A DNA stretch of 36,547 nt from an uncultured bacterium (GTDB lineage: Bacteria; Patescibacteriota; Minisyncoccia; UBA6257; UBA9933), in the NCBI GenBank assembly GCA_913009635.1, contig CAJVXI010000009.1:1-36547 (forward strand), written 5' to 3'. The notes beneath the pieces are model-generated. The model worked only from the letters and a program-made list of their open reading frames with translations, was not told where the DNA came from and did no database searches. The translations under genes were made by a program, and so were the position numbers. Every line of letters begins with the position of its first letter. Within the stretch, counting starts at the first letter, position 1. This document shows, piece after piece, positions 15,428 through 22,256 of this stretch.

Positions 15428-16690
15428 ATGAATTACGCGAAATACATTACATATACATTTTTGAAAATAGCGGCAATATCAGCGACTGTGTTTTTATTTA
15501 GCGCGTCTTACACGTACGCGGTAGTAGAACTTCCGTCTCTTGTTGTTAAATTTGAATCCGCCCCGCTTTTTAAAGAAGTGAATATTATTCCTGGAGATGG
15601 CGTAACAAAGACGGTTACTGTTACGAATAATTCAGGCGAGAGTCAGGACATTATAGTTGAAGCTACAAAAGCGATAGATGACGACGGATTGGGAGATGTA
15701 TTAAATCTTGTAATTTCCGAAGCTTCTAACAAGTTTTACGACGATACATTGGGCAGTTTTTTACGAAACGGAGAAGTTTCACTTTCCGCCTTATCAAGCG
15801 GCGGCACAAGAGTGTATTCTTTCGCTGTTTCTTTTGAAGACGGCGCGGATAATTCAACTCAAGATAGTATGTTGGGTTTTGATTTATGCGTTGGTTTTGA
15901 GGGAGGAGAAAGCCGTTGCGGAGACACTGTTATTGGCGGAGAAGGAGACACTGGCGATGGCGGAGATGACGGAGGTGGCGGAGGAGGAGAAACTATTATT
16001 CCTGGTTCTGGAGGTGGCGGTGGCGGAGGGGCTCCTATATTGTATATTTATAATGAAACAGTGGCTTCCACAACTCCTCTTGGAATAGCTGTTATAACAT
16101 GGAGAACCAATTACCTTTCAACAAGCCAGGTTATATATGGAATTGACACAGGCGCTCCTTACGCTTTAAACTTAACTTTACCTAATTTCGGTTATCCAAG
16201 TTCCACTCCTGACGATTTAACAAAAGTTATGAATCATTCTGTAACATTGACTGGGCTTATTCCTGGCGAAACTTATCTTTATAGAGTAGTTTCACACGCT
16301 TCCCCTCCTACTGTTGGTTTTGAATACGCATTTACCGTTGTAGTTGCCGCGTCTGCCAGCGAAATACAAGAATTAGGCGGAGAGCCAGGACAACAAGGAG
16401 GAAATAATGAAGAAAATACCGGAAGCGCCGCTGGAAGCGGTTTGCCATACGGGAATGAAGGAGGCGGAGAAGGAACTGCTGGAGCGATTGCCGGAGATGG
16501 AAACGGAACCAGCACCGAAAGTGGTATTAATACCGTAGGTGAAAATAAAGAAAGCGCGAATGGAGCAAGTCTCGCCGCTTCAATTCTTGGAATTTTTGGA
16601 AATTGGTCAAAATTATTCGGCTGGCTTTTGCTGATTCTGCTTTTGATAGTTTTAGTAATTATTATTATTCGTAGGCGCAATCGGGAATAA
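15428..16690 (+). CDS. Membrane-anchored surface protein with FN3-like domain
   Basis: A 420-aa exported protein, 8 nt after the previous gene. The signal peptide is at about 10-36 (FLFSASYTYAV). A beta domain (about 36-170) starts LPSLVVKFESAPLFKEVNI and resembles the NEW3/DUF-type domains of exported proteins. Glycine-rich linkers (GDGGDDGGGGGG, GSGGGGGGG) join it to an FN3-like domain (about 212-310) with the WRTNYLSTSQVIYGID and TGLIPGETYLYRVVS signatures of phosphatase/FN3 modules. A Gly/Asn/Glu-rich spacer ends in one TM helix (about 395-413) and RRRNRE, a membrane anchor. It could attach the TasA-like fibres to the cell, as TapA-type anchors do; that is inference from position. Confidence 0.7.
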   Translation: MNYAKYITYTFLKIAAISATVFLFSASYTYAVVELPSLVVKFESAPLFKEVNIIPGDGVTKTVTVTNNSGESQDIIVEATKAIDDDGLGDVLNLVISEASNKFYDDTLGSFLRNGEVSLSALSSGGTRVYSFAVSFEDGADNSTQDSMLGFDLCVGFEGGESRCGDTVIGGEGDTGDGGDDGGGGGGETIIPGSGGGGGGGAPILYIYNETVASTTPLGIAVITWRTNYLSTSQVIYGIDTGAPYALNLTLPNFGYPSSTPDDLTKVMNHSVTLTGLIPGETYLYRVVSHASPPTVGFEYAFTVVVAASASEIQELGGEPGQQGGNNEENTGSAAGSGLPYGNEGGGEGTAGAIAGDGNGTSTESGINTVGENKESANGASLAASILGIFGNWSKLFGWLLLILLLIVLVIIIIRRRNRE

Positions 16691-16712
16691 ATTGTTTTTT
16701 ATGAATTAGCGT

Positions 16713-16737
16713 AAAAACCGCCTTTCGGCGGTTTTTT
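16713..16737 (+). terminator. Terminator of the surface-protein locus
   Basis: Stem AAAAACCGCC with TTTC loop and CGGCGGTTTTTT; a textbook terminator about 23 nt after the stop codon. Confidence 0.92.
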
Positions 16738-16744
16738 ATTTTTG

Positions 16745-16753
16745 TGATATAAT
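16745..16753 (+). promoter_or_regulatory. manB promoter (extended -10), leaderless
   Basis: TGATATAAT, an extended -10 with no clear -35 because that position lies in the preceding terminator. The ATG at 16762 follows 8 nt later. Confidence 0.55.
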
Positions 16754-16761
16754 TTGTGATA

Positions 16762-17190
16762 ATGAATTCTAAAATTTTTCGCGCCTATGATATTCGCGGC
16801 AAATATCCGAGCGAGATAAATGAAAAAGCTGTCGAGAAAATAATTGAAGGACTGGCAAAGAGTTTTTTTAAGCCCGGGAAAGTTATCGTTGGTCACGATG
16901 CCCGGTTAAGCTCGCCAGAACTTTATCGCGCGGCGATAAAACAACTTAAAACTAAAAACTTAAAACTTAAAACTATTCCAGTCGGGATGATTACAACGCC
17001 AATGCTTTCTTTTTTGGTGAATAAGCTAAAAGCGGATGGCGGGATAATGATTACTGCTTCGCATAATCCAAAAGAATATAATGGGCTTAAGATAGTTGGC
17101 GCTAAAGCAGTACCTGTGAGCGGTAAGGAGATACTGTTTAAAATGCAAAATGTAAAAATCAAAAATCAAAATGACAAATCAAAATGTTAA
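16762..17190 (+). CDS. manB: Phosphomannomutase/phosphoglucomutase, domain 1 (split gene)
   Basis: The ATG at 16762 (MNSKIFRAYDIRG) is favoured over the GTG at 16756 because it sits behind the -10 box. The ORF holds domain 1 of an alpha-D-phosphohexomutase, including the phosphoserine loop TASHNPKEYNG. It then runs into an AAATCAAAA-type repeat (ending KMQNVKIKNQNDKSKC) and stops. The next ORF continues the enzyme in the same frame 85 nt later. Enzymes of this family need all four domains, so function requires association of two separately made fragments; otherwise the gene is inactive. KQLKTKNLKLKT (about 63-72) is another repeat-coded insertion. Confidence 0.8.
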   Translation: MNSKIFRAYDIRGKYPSEINEKAVEKIIEGLAKSFFKPGKVIVGHDARLSSPELYRAAIKQLKTKNLKLKTIPVGMITTPMLSFLVNKLKADGGIMITASHNPKEYNGLKIVGAKAVPVSGKEILFKMQNVKIKNQNDKSKC

Positions 17191-17272
17191 AATTGTTTCC
17201 GTTCGTTTTAATGCATTTTGAAATTTTACACTGTCATTTTCCATTTTGATGTTTAAATTTTAAATTATTAAT
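17140..17272. mobile_element. Inverted-repeat insertion splitting manB
   Basis: An A/T-rich element without an ORF. The left half (ATGCAAAATGTAAAAATC through AAATCAAAATG) is matched as an imperfect inverted repeat by the right half (CATTTTGAAATTTTACA through CCATTTTGATG). It carries four in-frame stops (from 17188, 17209, 17254 and 17269), yet the flanking manB parts remain in register. It belongs to the same style of CAAAT-rich repeats as those at 18861 and 28737. Confidence 0.65.
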
Positions 17273-17274
17273 AT

Positions 17275-18342
17275 ATGAATTACATAACAATCTACATAAA
17301 TTTTCTTAAGAAATTTATAAATCCACGGCGTAAATTAAAAGTAATTTTTGACTGTTCCAACGGTACAGCCGGATCAATTGTTCGTCAATTAAAAATTAAA
17401 AATTTAAAATTGAAAATTATTAACGGAAGGCCCGATGGAAACTTTCCGGCTCATGGGCCGAATCCATTAAAAACTGGAGCAACAGAACAGCTCCAGAAAG
17501 AAGTTAAAAAGAATAAATCTGACTTAGGAGTGATTTTTGACGCTGATGGCGACAGAGCATTTTTTATTGACAATCGCGGCCGCTTTGTTGACCCGGATAT
17601 AATTGCTAGATTATTAATTTGGCATTTAAAACCAAAAAAAGTAGTTATTGATGTTCGTACCGGCTGGCTTGTTAGGCGTGGAATAATGAATAATGAATTA
17701 GGAATTAAGAATAAAAATAAAAAAACCATAATTCATAATTCCAGATTCATACTTCTTGAAAGTAAGGTGGGGCATTATTTTATTAAAAAATTAATGAAGC
17801 AAAAAAAGGCGGATTTTGGAGCAGAGCGTTCAGGACATTATTATTTTGCCTCGCAAATTCTTGGCAATGGATGGCCGCTTGGTTCAGGAATTTTAGCGGC
17901 TATTGAAATAATCAACGCTGTTTCCGAATTACCATATAATTTAGCTGATTTTGTTGATTTGCTGCCGCAGTATTATCGCTTTCAACGGACTTATACTGAC
18001 CAGACACAGACTTATACAGAAAATAACACGGAGCGATCTATAAGAATAAAAAAATTATTAAAGAAGATAGAAATGGAGCTAAAAGCTAAAAGCTACCCGC
18101 CCGCAACGCTTTCGCGTAGCGATGGCGGGCGCGGTAAGCTAAAAGCTCGCGTCTCTCGTCTTGACGGATTAACAATGGAGTTCAAGGATGGCTTTGCCAG
18201 CCGTAGCTTTGGCGAAGGCTGGTGGTTCAATATTCGCCTTTCAAATACAGAGCCGTTAATGCGTTTAAGCGCGGAGGCAAATAATAGGAAAGTTTTACAA
18301 AGAGTTGTTAAAAAATTGACAGCGTTGATCAAAAAGATGTAA
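17275..18342 (+). CDS. manB: Phosphomannomutase/phosphoglucomutase, domains 2-4 (split gene)
   Basis: The 355-aa continuation of manB. It starts at an ATG after the insertion, in the linker before domain 2. All remaining motifs are intact: FDCSNGTAG, metal loop DADGDRAFF, sugar-binding loop GAERSGHYYF and phosphate-binding RLSNTEPLMR. Several in-frame repeats interrupt it: RQLKIKNLKLKI, IMNNELGIKNKNKK, TYTDQTQTYTE (related to the recG and leuS insertions), SYPPATLSRSDGGRG (GC-rich palindrome) and FASRSFGEG (another palindrome). They lie between conserved blocks, so the protein may tolerate them. Intact motifs argue against free decay, and the ORF may be translated on its own. Confidence 0.8.
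   Translation: MNYITIYINFLKKFINPRRKLKVIFDCSNGTAGSIVRQLKIKNLKLKIINGRPDGNFPAHGPNPLKTGATEQLQKEVKKNKSDLGVIFDADGDRAFFIDNRGRFVDPDIIARLLIWHLKPKKVVIDVRTGWLVRRGIMNNELGIKNKNKKTIIHNSRFILLESKVGHYFIKKLMKQKKADFGAERSGHYYFASQILGNGWPLGSGILAAIEIINAVSELPYNLADFVDLLPQYYRFQRTYTDQTQTYTENNTERSIRIKKLLKKIEMELKAKSYPPATLSRSDGGRGKLKARVSRLDGLTMEFKDGFASRSFGEGWWFNIRLSNTEPLMRLSAEANNRKVLQRVVKKLTALIKKM
17986..18020. repeat. ACAGACTTATAC-type half element in manB
   Basis: CGGACTTATACTGACC followed by ACACAGACTTATACAGA matches one end of the recG insertions. The opposite arm is not seen, so it is a partial copy. It encodes TYTDQTQTYTE in frame. Confidence 0.6.
18078..18147. repeat. In-frame GC-rich palindrome in manB, flanked by direct repeats
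   Basis: Arms CGCCCGC / GCGGGCG with inner ACGCT / AGCG, flanked on both sides by AGCTAAAAGCT-like words. It encodes about 20 extra residues before the last conserved block. A second, smaller palindrome CCAGCC / GGCTGG (18197-18222) follows and codes FASRSFGEG. Confidence 0.65.
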
Positions 18343-18345
18343 TAT
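18316..18345 (+). promoter_or_regulatory. Promoter of the YkuK-like gene
   Basis: TTGACA (18316-18321), an 18-nt spacer and TAATAT (18340-18345), lying over the end of manB. The ATG at 18358 comes 12 nt after the -10, so the leader is only a few nucleotides. Confidence 0.5.
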
Positions 18346-18357
18346 TCCAACAATAAT

Positions 18358-18858
18358 ATGAAGGATTTATTTAACAGTTCTTTTGGACTAAAACTAAGCG
18401 CCAAGCAGGTGGTGGAAGAGCTTATTAGATTTATGAAGGCCGATGAAAAGAGGCATTATAAAATTATTATCGGCACTGACTCAGAAAGACATAATGGCGC
18501 ATTGGCTGATTTCGTGATTGCCATAGTAGTGCATCGAGTTGGCAATGGGGGCCGTTATTTCTGGCGCCGAATAGGACTCACTAAAATTCATACTCTTCGC
18601 GACAGAATTATTCAGGAGGTTTTATTTTCTATTGATATAGCCAAAGAGGTTTTGACTTTATTAAAGAGTAATAAGTTTTCCGCCAGTGGTGGATTGGTTT
18701 CAAACTGGGATTTTGAAATTCACGCGGACATAGGCGAAAATGGCGAGACAAAATCAATGATTCAGGAAGTTGTGGGAATGATAAGGGCAAATAATTTTGA
18801 AGCTCGCACAAAGCCGGAGAGCTACGCGGCGTCAAAAGTGGCGGACAGACATGTATAA
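18358..18858 (+). CDS. YkuK-family RNase H-like protein (DUF458)
   Basis: A 166-aa protein that fits the YkuK/RNase_H_like family. It has IIIGTDSERH near the start (first acidic residue of an RNase H-type fold), FVIAIVVHRVGNGGRYFWRR, EIHADIGENGETKSMIQEVVGMI (second acidic site) and the typical end KPESYAASKVADRHV. The family length is 150-170 aa, so it is complete. The biological substrate of this family is not established; a nuclease role is suggested only by fold. It follows manB and precedes a DEDD exonuclease gene, but its own promoter suggests separate transcription. Confidence 0.8.
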   Translation: MKDLFNSSFGLKLSAKQVVEELIRFMKADEKRHYKIIIGTDSERHNGALADFVIAIVVHRVGNGGRYFWRRIGLTKIHTLRDRIIQEVLFSIDIAKEVLTLLKSNKFSASGGLVSNWDFEIHADIGENGETKSMIQEVVGMIRANNFEARTKPESYAASKVADRHV

Positions 18859-18860
18859 TT

Positions 18861-19000
18861 AAAATCCCAAATCCCAAATCTCAAATTTCAAACAAATTTT
18901 ATTCGTTAGCTAGCGGATTAAACACGACGGGTTTTAGTCATTAAAATTTCGGTCATTGGATATTGTTTGTAATTTGGTGCTTGGTGCTTGGAATTTACAA
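18861..19000. repeat. MITE-like inverted-repeat element, copy 1
   Basis: The left end has repeated CCCAAATC/CTCAAATTTC words; the right end has AATTTGGTGCTTGG and CTTGGAATTT. The two ends are imperfect reverse complements, with GGTCATT-type words inside. No ORF. A close relative is at 28737-28870. It lies directly before the exonuclease gene and may supply its promoter region. Confidence 0.7.
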
Positions 19001-19004
19001 TTTT

Positions 19005-19550
19005 ATGGATAAAATTGTAATCGATATTGAAACTAAAAATATTTTTGCCGACGTTGGTCAGGATAATTTTGACGCTTTGGAAATTTCTTTGGTTTGCGCT
19101 TATTCCTACCTTAAAGATAAGTTTTTTTCTTTTGAGGAGCATCAACTTACTGAATTTGGTAAGATGTTTAAAGATGCCGAATTGGTAATCGGCTTCAGTA
19201 TTAATCGTTTTGATATTCCGGTTTTAAAGAAACATTTTGATTTTGATATTTACTCTGTTCCACGTTTTGATATCCTGGATGAAATTGAATTTTCACTTGG
19301 TCAGCGGATAGGGCTTGACCTTTTGGCGAGAATAAACATTGGGAAAGGAAAGAACGGGCACGGCTTGGAAGCCGGCAATCTTTATCGCGACGGTAAAATG
19401 GAAGAATTGAAAAATTATTGCCTTAACGACGTAAAAATCACCAAAGAGCTTTATGACTTGGCGAGAAGCCGCGGTTACCTTTTAGTTCCGCAAAAAAGAA
19501 GCGATGAAATACTTAAAGCTGAGTTTAATTTACTAAATAGTATATTTTAG
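19005..19550 (+). CDS. DEDD-type 3'-5' exonuclease (RNase H-like, YprB-like)
   Basis: A 181-aa protein from the ATG at 19005 (MDKIVIDIETKN). The track start 14 codons upstream lies inside the repeat element. The exonuclease motifs are visible: IDIETKN (Asp-x-Glu, Exo I), IGFSINRFDIPVL (Exo II Asp) and NYCLNDVKITKEL (Exo III Asp). This is the pattern of the RNase_H_2/YprB-like branch of the DnaQ superfamily. Stand-alone copies of this size are common in this lineage. The substrate (DNA or RNA ends) cannot be told. It is followed by the repeat hotspot, with no clear terminator other than the 36-bp palindrome 16 nt after its stop. Confidence 0.8.
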   Translation: MDKIVIDIETKNIFADVGQDNFDALEISLVCAYSYLKDKFFSFEEHQLTEFGKMFKDAELVIGFSINRFDIPVLKKHFDFDIYSVPRFDILDEIEFSLGQRIGLDLLARINIGKGKNGHGLEAGNLYRDGKMEELKNYCLNDVKITKELYDLARSRGYLLVPQKRSDEILKAEFNLLNSIF

Positions 19551-19566
19551 TCAACTAAGGCAGTAA

Positions 19567-19602
19567 ACTATCTTATACACGCGATCGCGTGTATAAGATA
19601 GT
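19567..19602. repeat. 36-bp perfect palindrome without spacer
   Basis: Left half ACTATCTTATACACGCGA, right half its exact reverse complement; the centre is GCGATCGC. As RNA it would be a long stem after the exonuclease gene; as DNA it could form a cruciform. Confidence 0.9.
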
Positions 19603-19619
19603 GAAGTGAAATCCTTGAA

Positions 19620-19698
19620 TAAATCCCTGTTTAAATCCCTGTTTAAATCCCTGCTTAAATCCCTGCTTAAATCCTCTGTTTAAATCCCTGCTTAAATC
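19620..19698. repeat. 12-mer tandem array TAAATCCCTG(C/T)T
   Basis: Six units, one a base longer (TAAATCCTCTGTT). Flanked by inverted copies of AATCCTTGAATA. No spacers of unique sequence, so it is not a CRISPR array. Confidence 0.85.
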
Positions 19699-19741
19699 TT
19701 TGAATTCCCGCCATAGGCGGACAGGTATTCAAGGATTTATT

Positions 19742-19787
19742 ACGTATTAAAATACGTATTTTAATACGTATTTTAATACGTATTTTT
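19742..19787. repeat. ACGTATTTTAAT tandem and inverted array
   Basis: Four ACGTATT words separated by A/T runs, self-complementary in several registers, ending in TTTTTT. Confidence 0.8.
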
Positions 19788-20008
19788 TGCTACTATTTGT
19801 GGTAGCAGGACTTATTTTACCTCGATCAATTTTGTTTCAGTTTATTTTGTCCAATCAATTTATAGATATTTCATTATGTAGTTGTAGCCAAACCTTGTTA
19901 CCACTTATGGTAGTAGGGTTTTATACAATTAGCATAATTCGCGCGTATAATTAATGTATTTATTATTAATGTTAGGTTAATATATGTTTTTGCCGTAAGC
20001 GACAGCGT

Positions 20009-20045
20009 AAATAAACGGCTCACACGCCGTGTGAGCCGTTTATTT
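20009..20045. repeat. 37-bp palindrome B, copy 1
   Basis: Arms AAATAAACGGCTCACAC and its exact complement with a GCC centre; here the stem extends to 19 bp (20007-20047). The copy at 30505-30541 has centre GGC, so it is the same 37 bp read on the other strand. Confidence 0.9.
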
Positions 20046-20069
20046 ACATAAAATTAAAATTGACTAAAT

Positions 20070-20098
20070 TTTAAAAAAGATTAAAATGATTTTATAAT
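20070..20098 (+). promoter_or_regulatory. Possible htrA promoter
   Basis: TATAAT (20093-20098) ends 10 nt before the ATG at 20109. A weak -35, TTTAAA, lies 17 nt upstream of it. Confidence 0.45.
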
Positions 20099-20108
20099 AT
20101 AAAAATAT

Positions 20109-21395
20109 ATGAAAATCAAAACTATAATTTTTATCATCGCTATCGCTTTAATGGGCGGCATTATTGGTTCGTTGATTTCAGCGCCTTCGGCCGAAGCAAA
20201 CTTATTCAAAGATTTTTTTAATAATTTTTTAAAGTTAATCCAGCCTGAATTAGAATCGACTGCGACTTCTACGCCTTTAACAATTCCAACATCTACAGAA
20301 ATTCAAGCGTTTTCAAAACCAGTAATTCCTTACACTCCGACAATTGATTATGAGGAAGCTGTTATTAGCGCGGTTGAGGGAGCCACTCCGGCCGTTGTTT
20401 CAATTATTATTTCAAAAGATGTGCCTATAATTGAAAAGTGTCCATATGACCCGTTTCCTGATTTACCATCAGAGTTTCAAGAATTTTTTAAGCAATATTT
20501 TGAGGTTTATAAGCAATGCGAGAAAGGAATTAAACGTCAGGAAATTGGCGGTGGCAGCGGATTTATCGTTTCTAAAGACGGTTTAATCGTTACAAATAAA
20601 CATGTGGCAAGTGATGTTAAGGCGTCTTACACGGTTTTTACCAGCAACGGTAAAAAATATGAAGCTGAGGTTTTAGCGCGGGACCCAATTTTAGATTTGG
20701 CGATAATGAAAATCAAAATAGATAATTCGCCGACGGTAAAATTAGGCAATTCTGATTTTATTAAACTTGGTCAGACTGCTATTGCTATTGGTAATGCTTT
20801 GGGAGAATTTCGAAATACTGTTTCTGTAGGCGTGATTTCCGGATTGTCTAGGACAGTTAACGCTTCCGGCGGAGGAATTATTGAAAGGATTGAAAATGTT
20901 ATTCAAACCGATGCCGCTATTAATCGGGGTAATTCGGGAGGGCCGCTTTTAAATCTTAAAGGCGAGGTTGTTGGTATTAACGTGGCAATGGTTTCCGGCG
21001 CGCAAAGCATCGGGTTTTCAATACCGATTAATCAGGTAAAAAAAGCTATTGAATCAGTAAAGCAGACCGGTCGAATTATTACTCCATATTTAGGAGTGCG
21101 ATATTTAAGCATCAACTCGGAGTTAGTTGAAAAAGAAAAATTACTAGTTGAAAACGGCGCTTTGATTCGTGAAAGTAAAGGTGAACCAGCGATATTGCCG
21201 GATTCACCAGCCAGTAAAGCCGGTCTTCAAGCAGAAGATATTATTATTGAAATTAACAAAGAGAAAATTGATCAAAATCATTCATTGGCTTTATTAATTA
21301 AAAAGTATAGCGTTGGCGACACAATTACCATAAAAATCTTTCGTGTTGATAAAATTTTAGAATTAAAAGCTACTTTAGAAGAAAGAAATTTTTAA
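20109..21395 (+). CDS. HtrA/DegP-like serine protease with PDZ domain
   Basis: A 428-aa envelope protease. One N-terminal hydrophobic helix (about 5-27) anchors or exports it. The trypsin-like triad is complete: His165 in TNKHVAS, Asp196 in DPILDLAIM and Ser276 in RGNSGGPL. A PDZ domain follows (about 325-425; YLGVRYLSI, SPASKAGLQAEDIII). A Thr/Pro-rich linker (about 50-75) and an unusual insertion with two cysteines (CPYDPFPDLPSEFQEFFKQ, residues 111-129) precede the catalytic core. It probably degrades misfolded exported proteins. plsC follows 4 nt after the stop, so the two are co-transcribed. Confidence 0.93.
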   Translation: MKIKTIIFIIAIALMGGIIGSLISAPSAEANLFKDFFNNFLKLIQPELESTATSTPLTIPTSTEIQAFSKPVIPYTPTIDYEEAVISAVEGATPAVVSIIISKDVPIIEKCPYDPFPDLPSEFQEFFKQYFEVYKQCEKGIKRQEIGGGSGFIVSKDGLIVTNKHVASDVKASYTVFTSNGKKYEAEVLARDPILDLAIMKIKIDNSPTVKLGNSDFIKLGQTAIAIGNALGEFRNTVSVGVISGLSRTVNASGGGIIERIENVIQTDAAINRGNSGGPLLNLKGEVVGINVAMVSGAQSIGFSIPINQVKKAIESVKQTGRIITPYLGVRYLSINSELVEKEKLLVENGALIRESKGEPAILPDSPASKAGLQAEDIIIEINKEKIDQNHSLALLIKKYSVGDTITIKIFRVDKILELKATLEERNF

Positions 21396-21399
21396 AATT

Positions 21400-22041
21400 A
21401 TGCTTGCTAAGGCGTATCAGATTTTAATTTATTGGCCTATTTTTCTTACATTAAAATTGTGCGCTGATTTTAAAGTTGAAGGGCAAGAAAATCTTAAGGG
21501 ATTAGAAAAAAAACCGGTTATTTTTGTGGCTGGTCCGCATGCTTCATTTATAGATGGACAGATTTTCGCGGCTGCCATGCCTAGACAGGGCTTTAGTCCC
21601 ATAGATTTTTTTCCGGTTCGTTTCTTGGTAATTGATAGATTTTTTAAATGGAAATATCTTTTTATACCGATTTTTTTATTTTTAGCAGGCACAATTAAAG
21701 TAATAAAAAGTGGCGGTGATTTAGAAAAAGCATTAACAGAAGTTTTAAAAGTTCTTAAAACATCTCCGGCAAAAATTTGTATTTTTCCGGAAGGCAGATT
21801 AAATCGTGAAGACGGCAAACTTCAATTAGGTAAACGAGGCACTGCTTATTTGTTTCAGAAAACTGGAGCAGTAGTTATACCGGCTGCGTTTATTGGTAAT
21901 TTTAAAATTCTTTCATTTAAAAGTTTATTTAGAACAAAAAAGTTAAAAGTAATTTTAGGCAAACCAATATATTCTTTATCAGGCACGTTAGAACAGATGA
22001 CTGACCAAATAATGGAGGAAATCGCTAAGTTGATTGATTAA
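21400..22041 (+). CDS. 1-acyl-sn-glycerol-3-phosphate acyltransferase (PlsC family)
   Basis: A 213-aa membrane-associated acyltransferase. The HX4D motif is HASFID (His47, Asp52) and the second motif is FPEGRL (129-134); both are needed for acyl transfer to lysophosphatidate or a similar lysolipid. Hydrophobic stretches at about 5-20 and 85-100 would hold it at the membrane. Many members of this lineage lack full lipid synthesis, so it may remodel imported lipids; that is inference. It sits directly behind htrA (4-nt gap), in an envelope-related pair, with no own promoter visible. Confidence 0.85.
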   Translation: MLAKAYQILIYWPIFLTLKLCADFKVEGQENLKGLEKKPVIFVAGPHASFIDGQIFAAAMPRQGFSPIDFFPVRFLVIDRFFKWKYLFIPIFLFLAGTIKVIKSGGDLEKALTEVLKVLKTSPAKICIFPEGRLNREDGKLQLGKRGTAYLFQKTGAVVIPAAFIGNFKILSFKSLFRTKKLKVILGKPIYSLSGTLEQMTDQIMEEIAKLID

Positions 22042-22054
22042 TAATTAGGTGGTA

Positions 22055-22082
22055 TTGACAAAATTATTTATAGTAGTATAAT
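22055..22082 (+). promoter_or_regulatory. Tandem promoter 1 for the 22257 gene
   Basis: TTGACA (22055-22060), a 16-nt spacer and TATAAT (22077-22082), both perfect consensus. Confidence 0.8.
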
Positions 22083-22126
22083 TATGTCATACTCTAAAAG
22101 TATATATTTATTAACAATTAGGTGTA

Positions 22127-22154
22127 TTGACGAGATTATTTATAATAGTATAAT
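22127..22154 (+). promoter_or_regulatory. Tandem promoter 2 for the 22257 gene
   Basis: TTGACG (22127-22132), a 16-nt spacer and TATAAT (22149-22154). Predicted start near 22161, giving a leader of about 95 nt that contains the structured element. Confidence 0.8.
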
Positions 22155-22175
22155 TACAATATAATCTAAGTATAA

Positions 22176-22255
22176 GGAAATTGCGTCTTTGACGTTGATT
22201 TCCTGAGGGAGTATAATTCGCCCTTTAAAAATCTTAATAAGAAAAGGAGAAAAGG
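22176..22255 (+). promoter_or_regulatory. Structured leader motif, copy 1
   Basis: P1 GGAAAT/ATTTCC (22176-22181 with 22198-22203) encloses a small internal loop and the hairpin CGTC-TTT-GACG (22184-22194). CTGAG follows, then CCTTT (22222-22226), which can pair with AAAGG (22243-22247) over the Shine-Dalgarno site AAGGAG. Copy 2 at 22863 has the same plan with changed but still pairing P1 bases. Confidence 0.65.
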
Positions 22256-22256
22256 T

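Larger units (their letters stand above)
19551..20108. other. 558-bp gene-free repeat hotspot
   Basis: No ORF is supported. In order it holds a 36-bp perfect palindrome, a 12-mer tandem array, a GC-rich CCCGCCATAGGCGG word, an ACGTATTTTAAT array, two similar GTAGC/TGGTAG hairpins about 100 bp apart (from 19788 and 19889), the 37-bp palindrome B, and the htrA promoter region. AATCCTTGAATAAA near 19610 is mirrored by an inverted copy near 19725, enclosing the tandem array. Confidence 0.8.
22044..22156. repeat. Duplicated promoter unit
   Basis: Two copies of an approximately 40-nt unit, ATTAGGTG(G)TATTGAC plus A/T run plus TAGTATAATTA, start 73 nt apart (22044 and 22117). Each contains a full promoter. 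A third, decayed copy of its left part (TTATTAACAATTA) is at 22804-22816. Confidence 0.75.

Noticed and set aside
16756-16761. GTG start of manB at 16756
   Set aside because: It would fall at or before the predicted transcription start; ATG 16762 fits the promoter and family start.
19620-19698. CRISPR array
   Set aside because: The 12-mer units are contiguous with no unique spacers; the same holds for the 7-mer array at 30223. No cas genes are in the window.
22198-22210. TPP riboswitch because of CTGAG
   Set aside because: The leader lacks the rest of the TPP core (no ACCTGATC-type segment) and is too short; the downstream ORFs are not thiamine genes.
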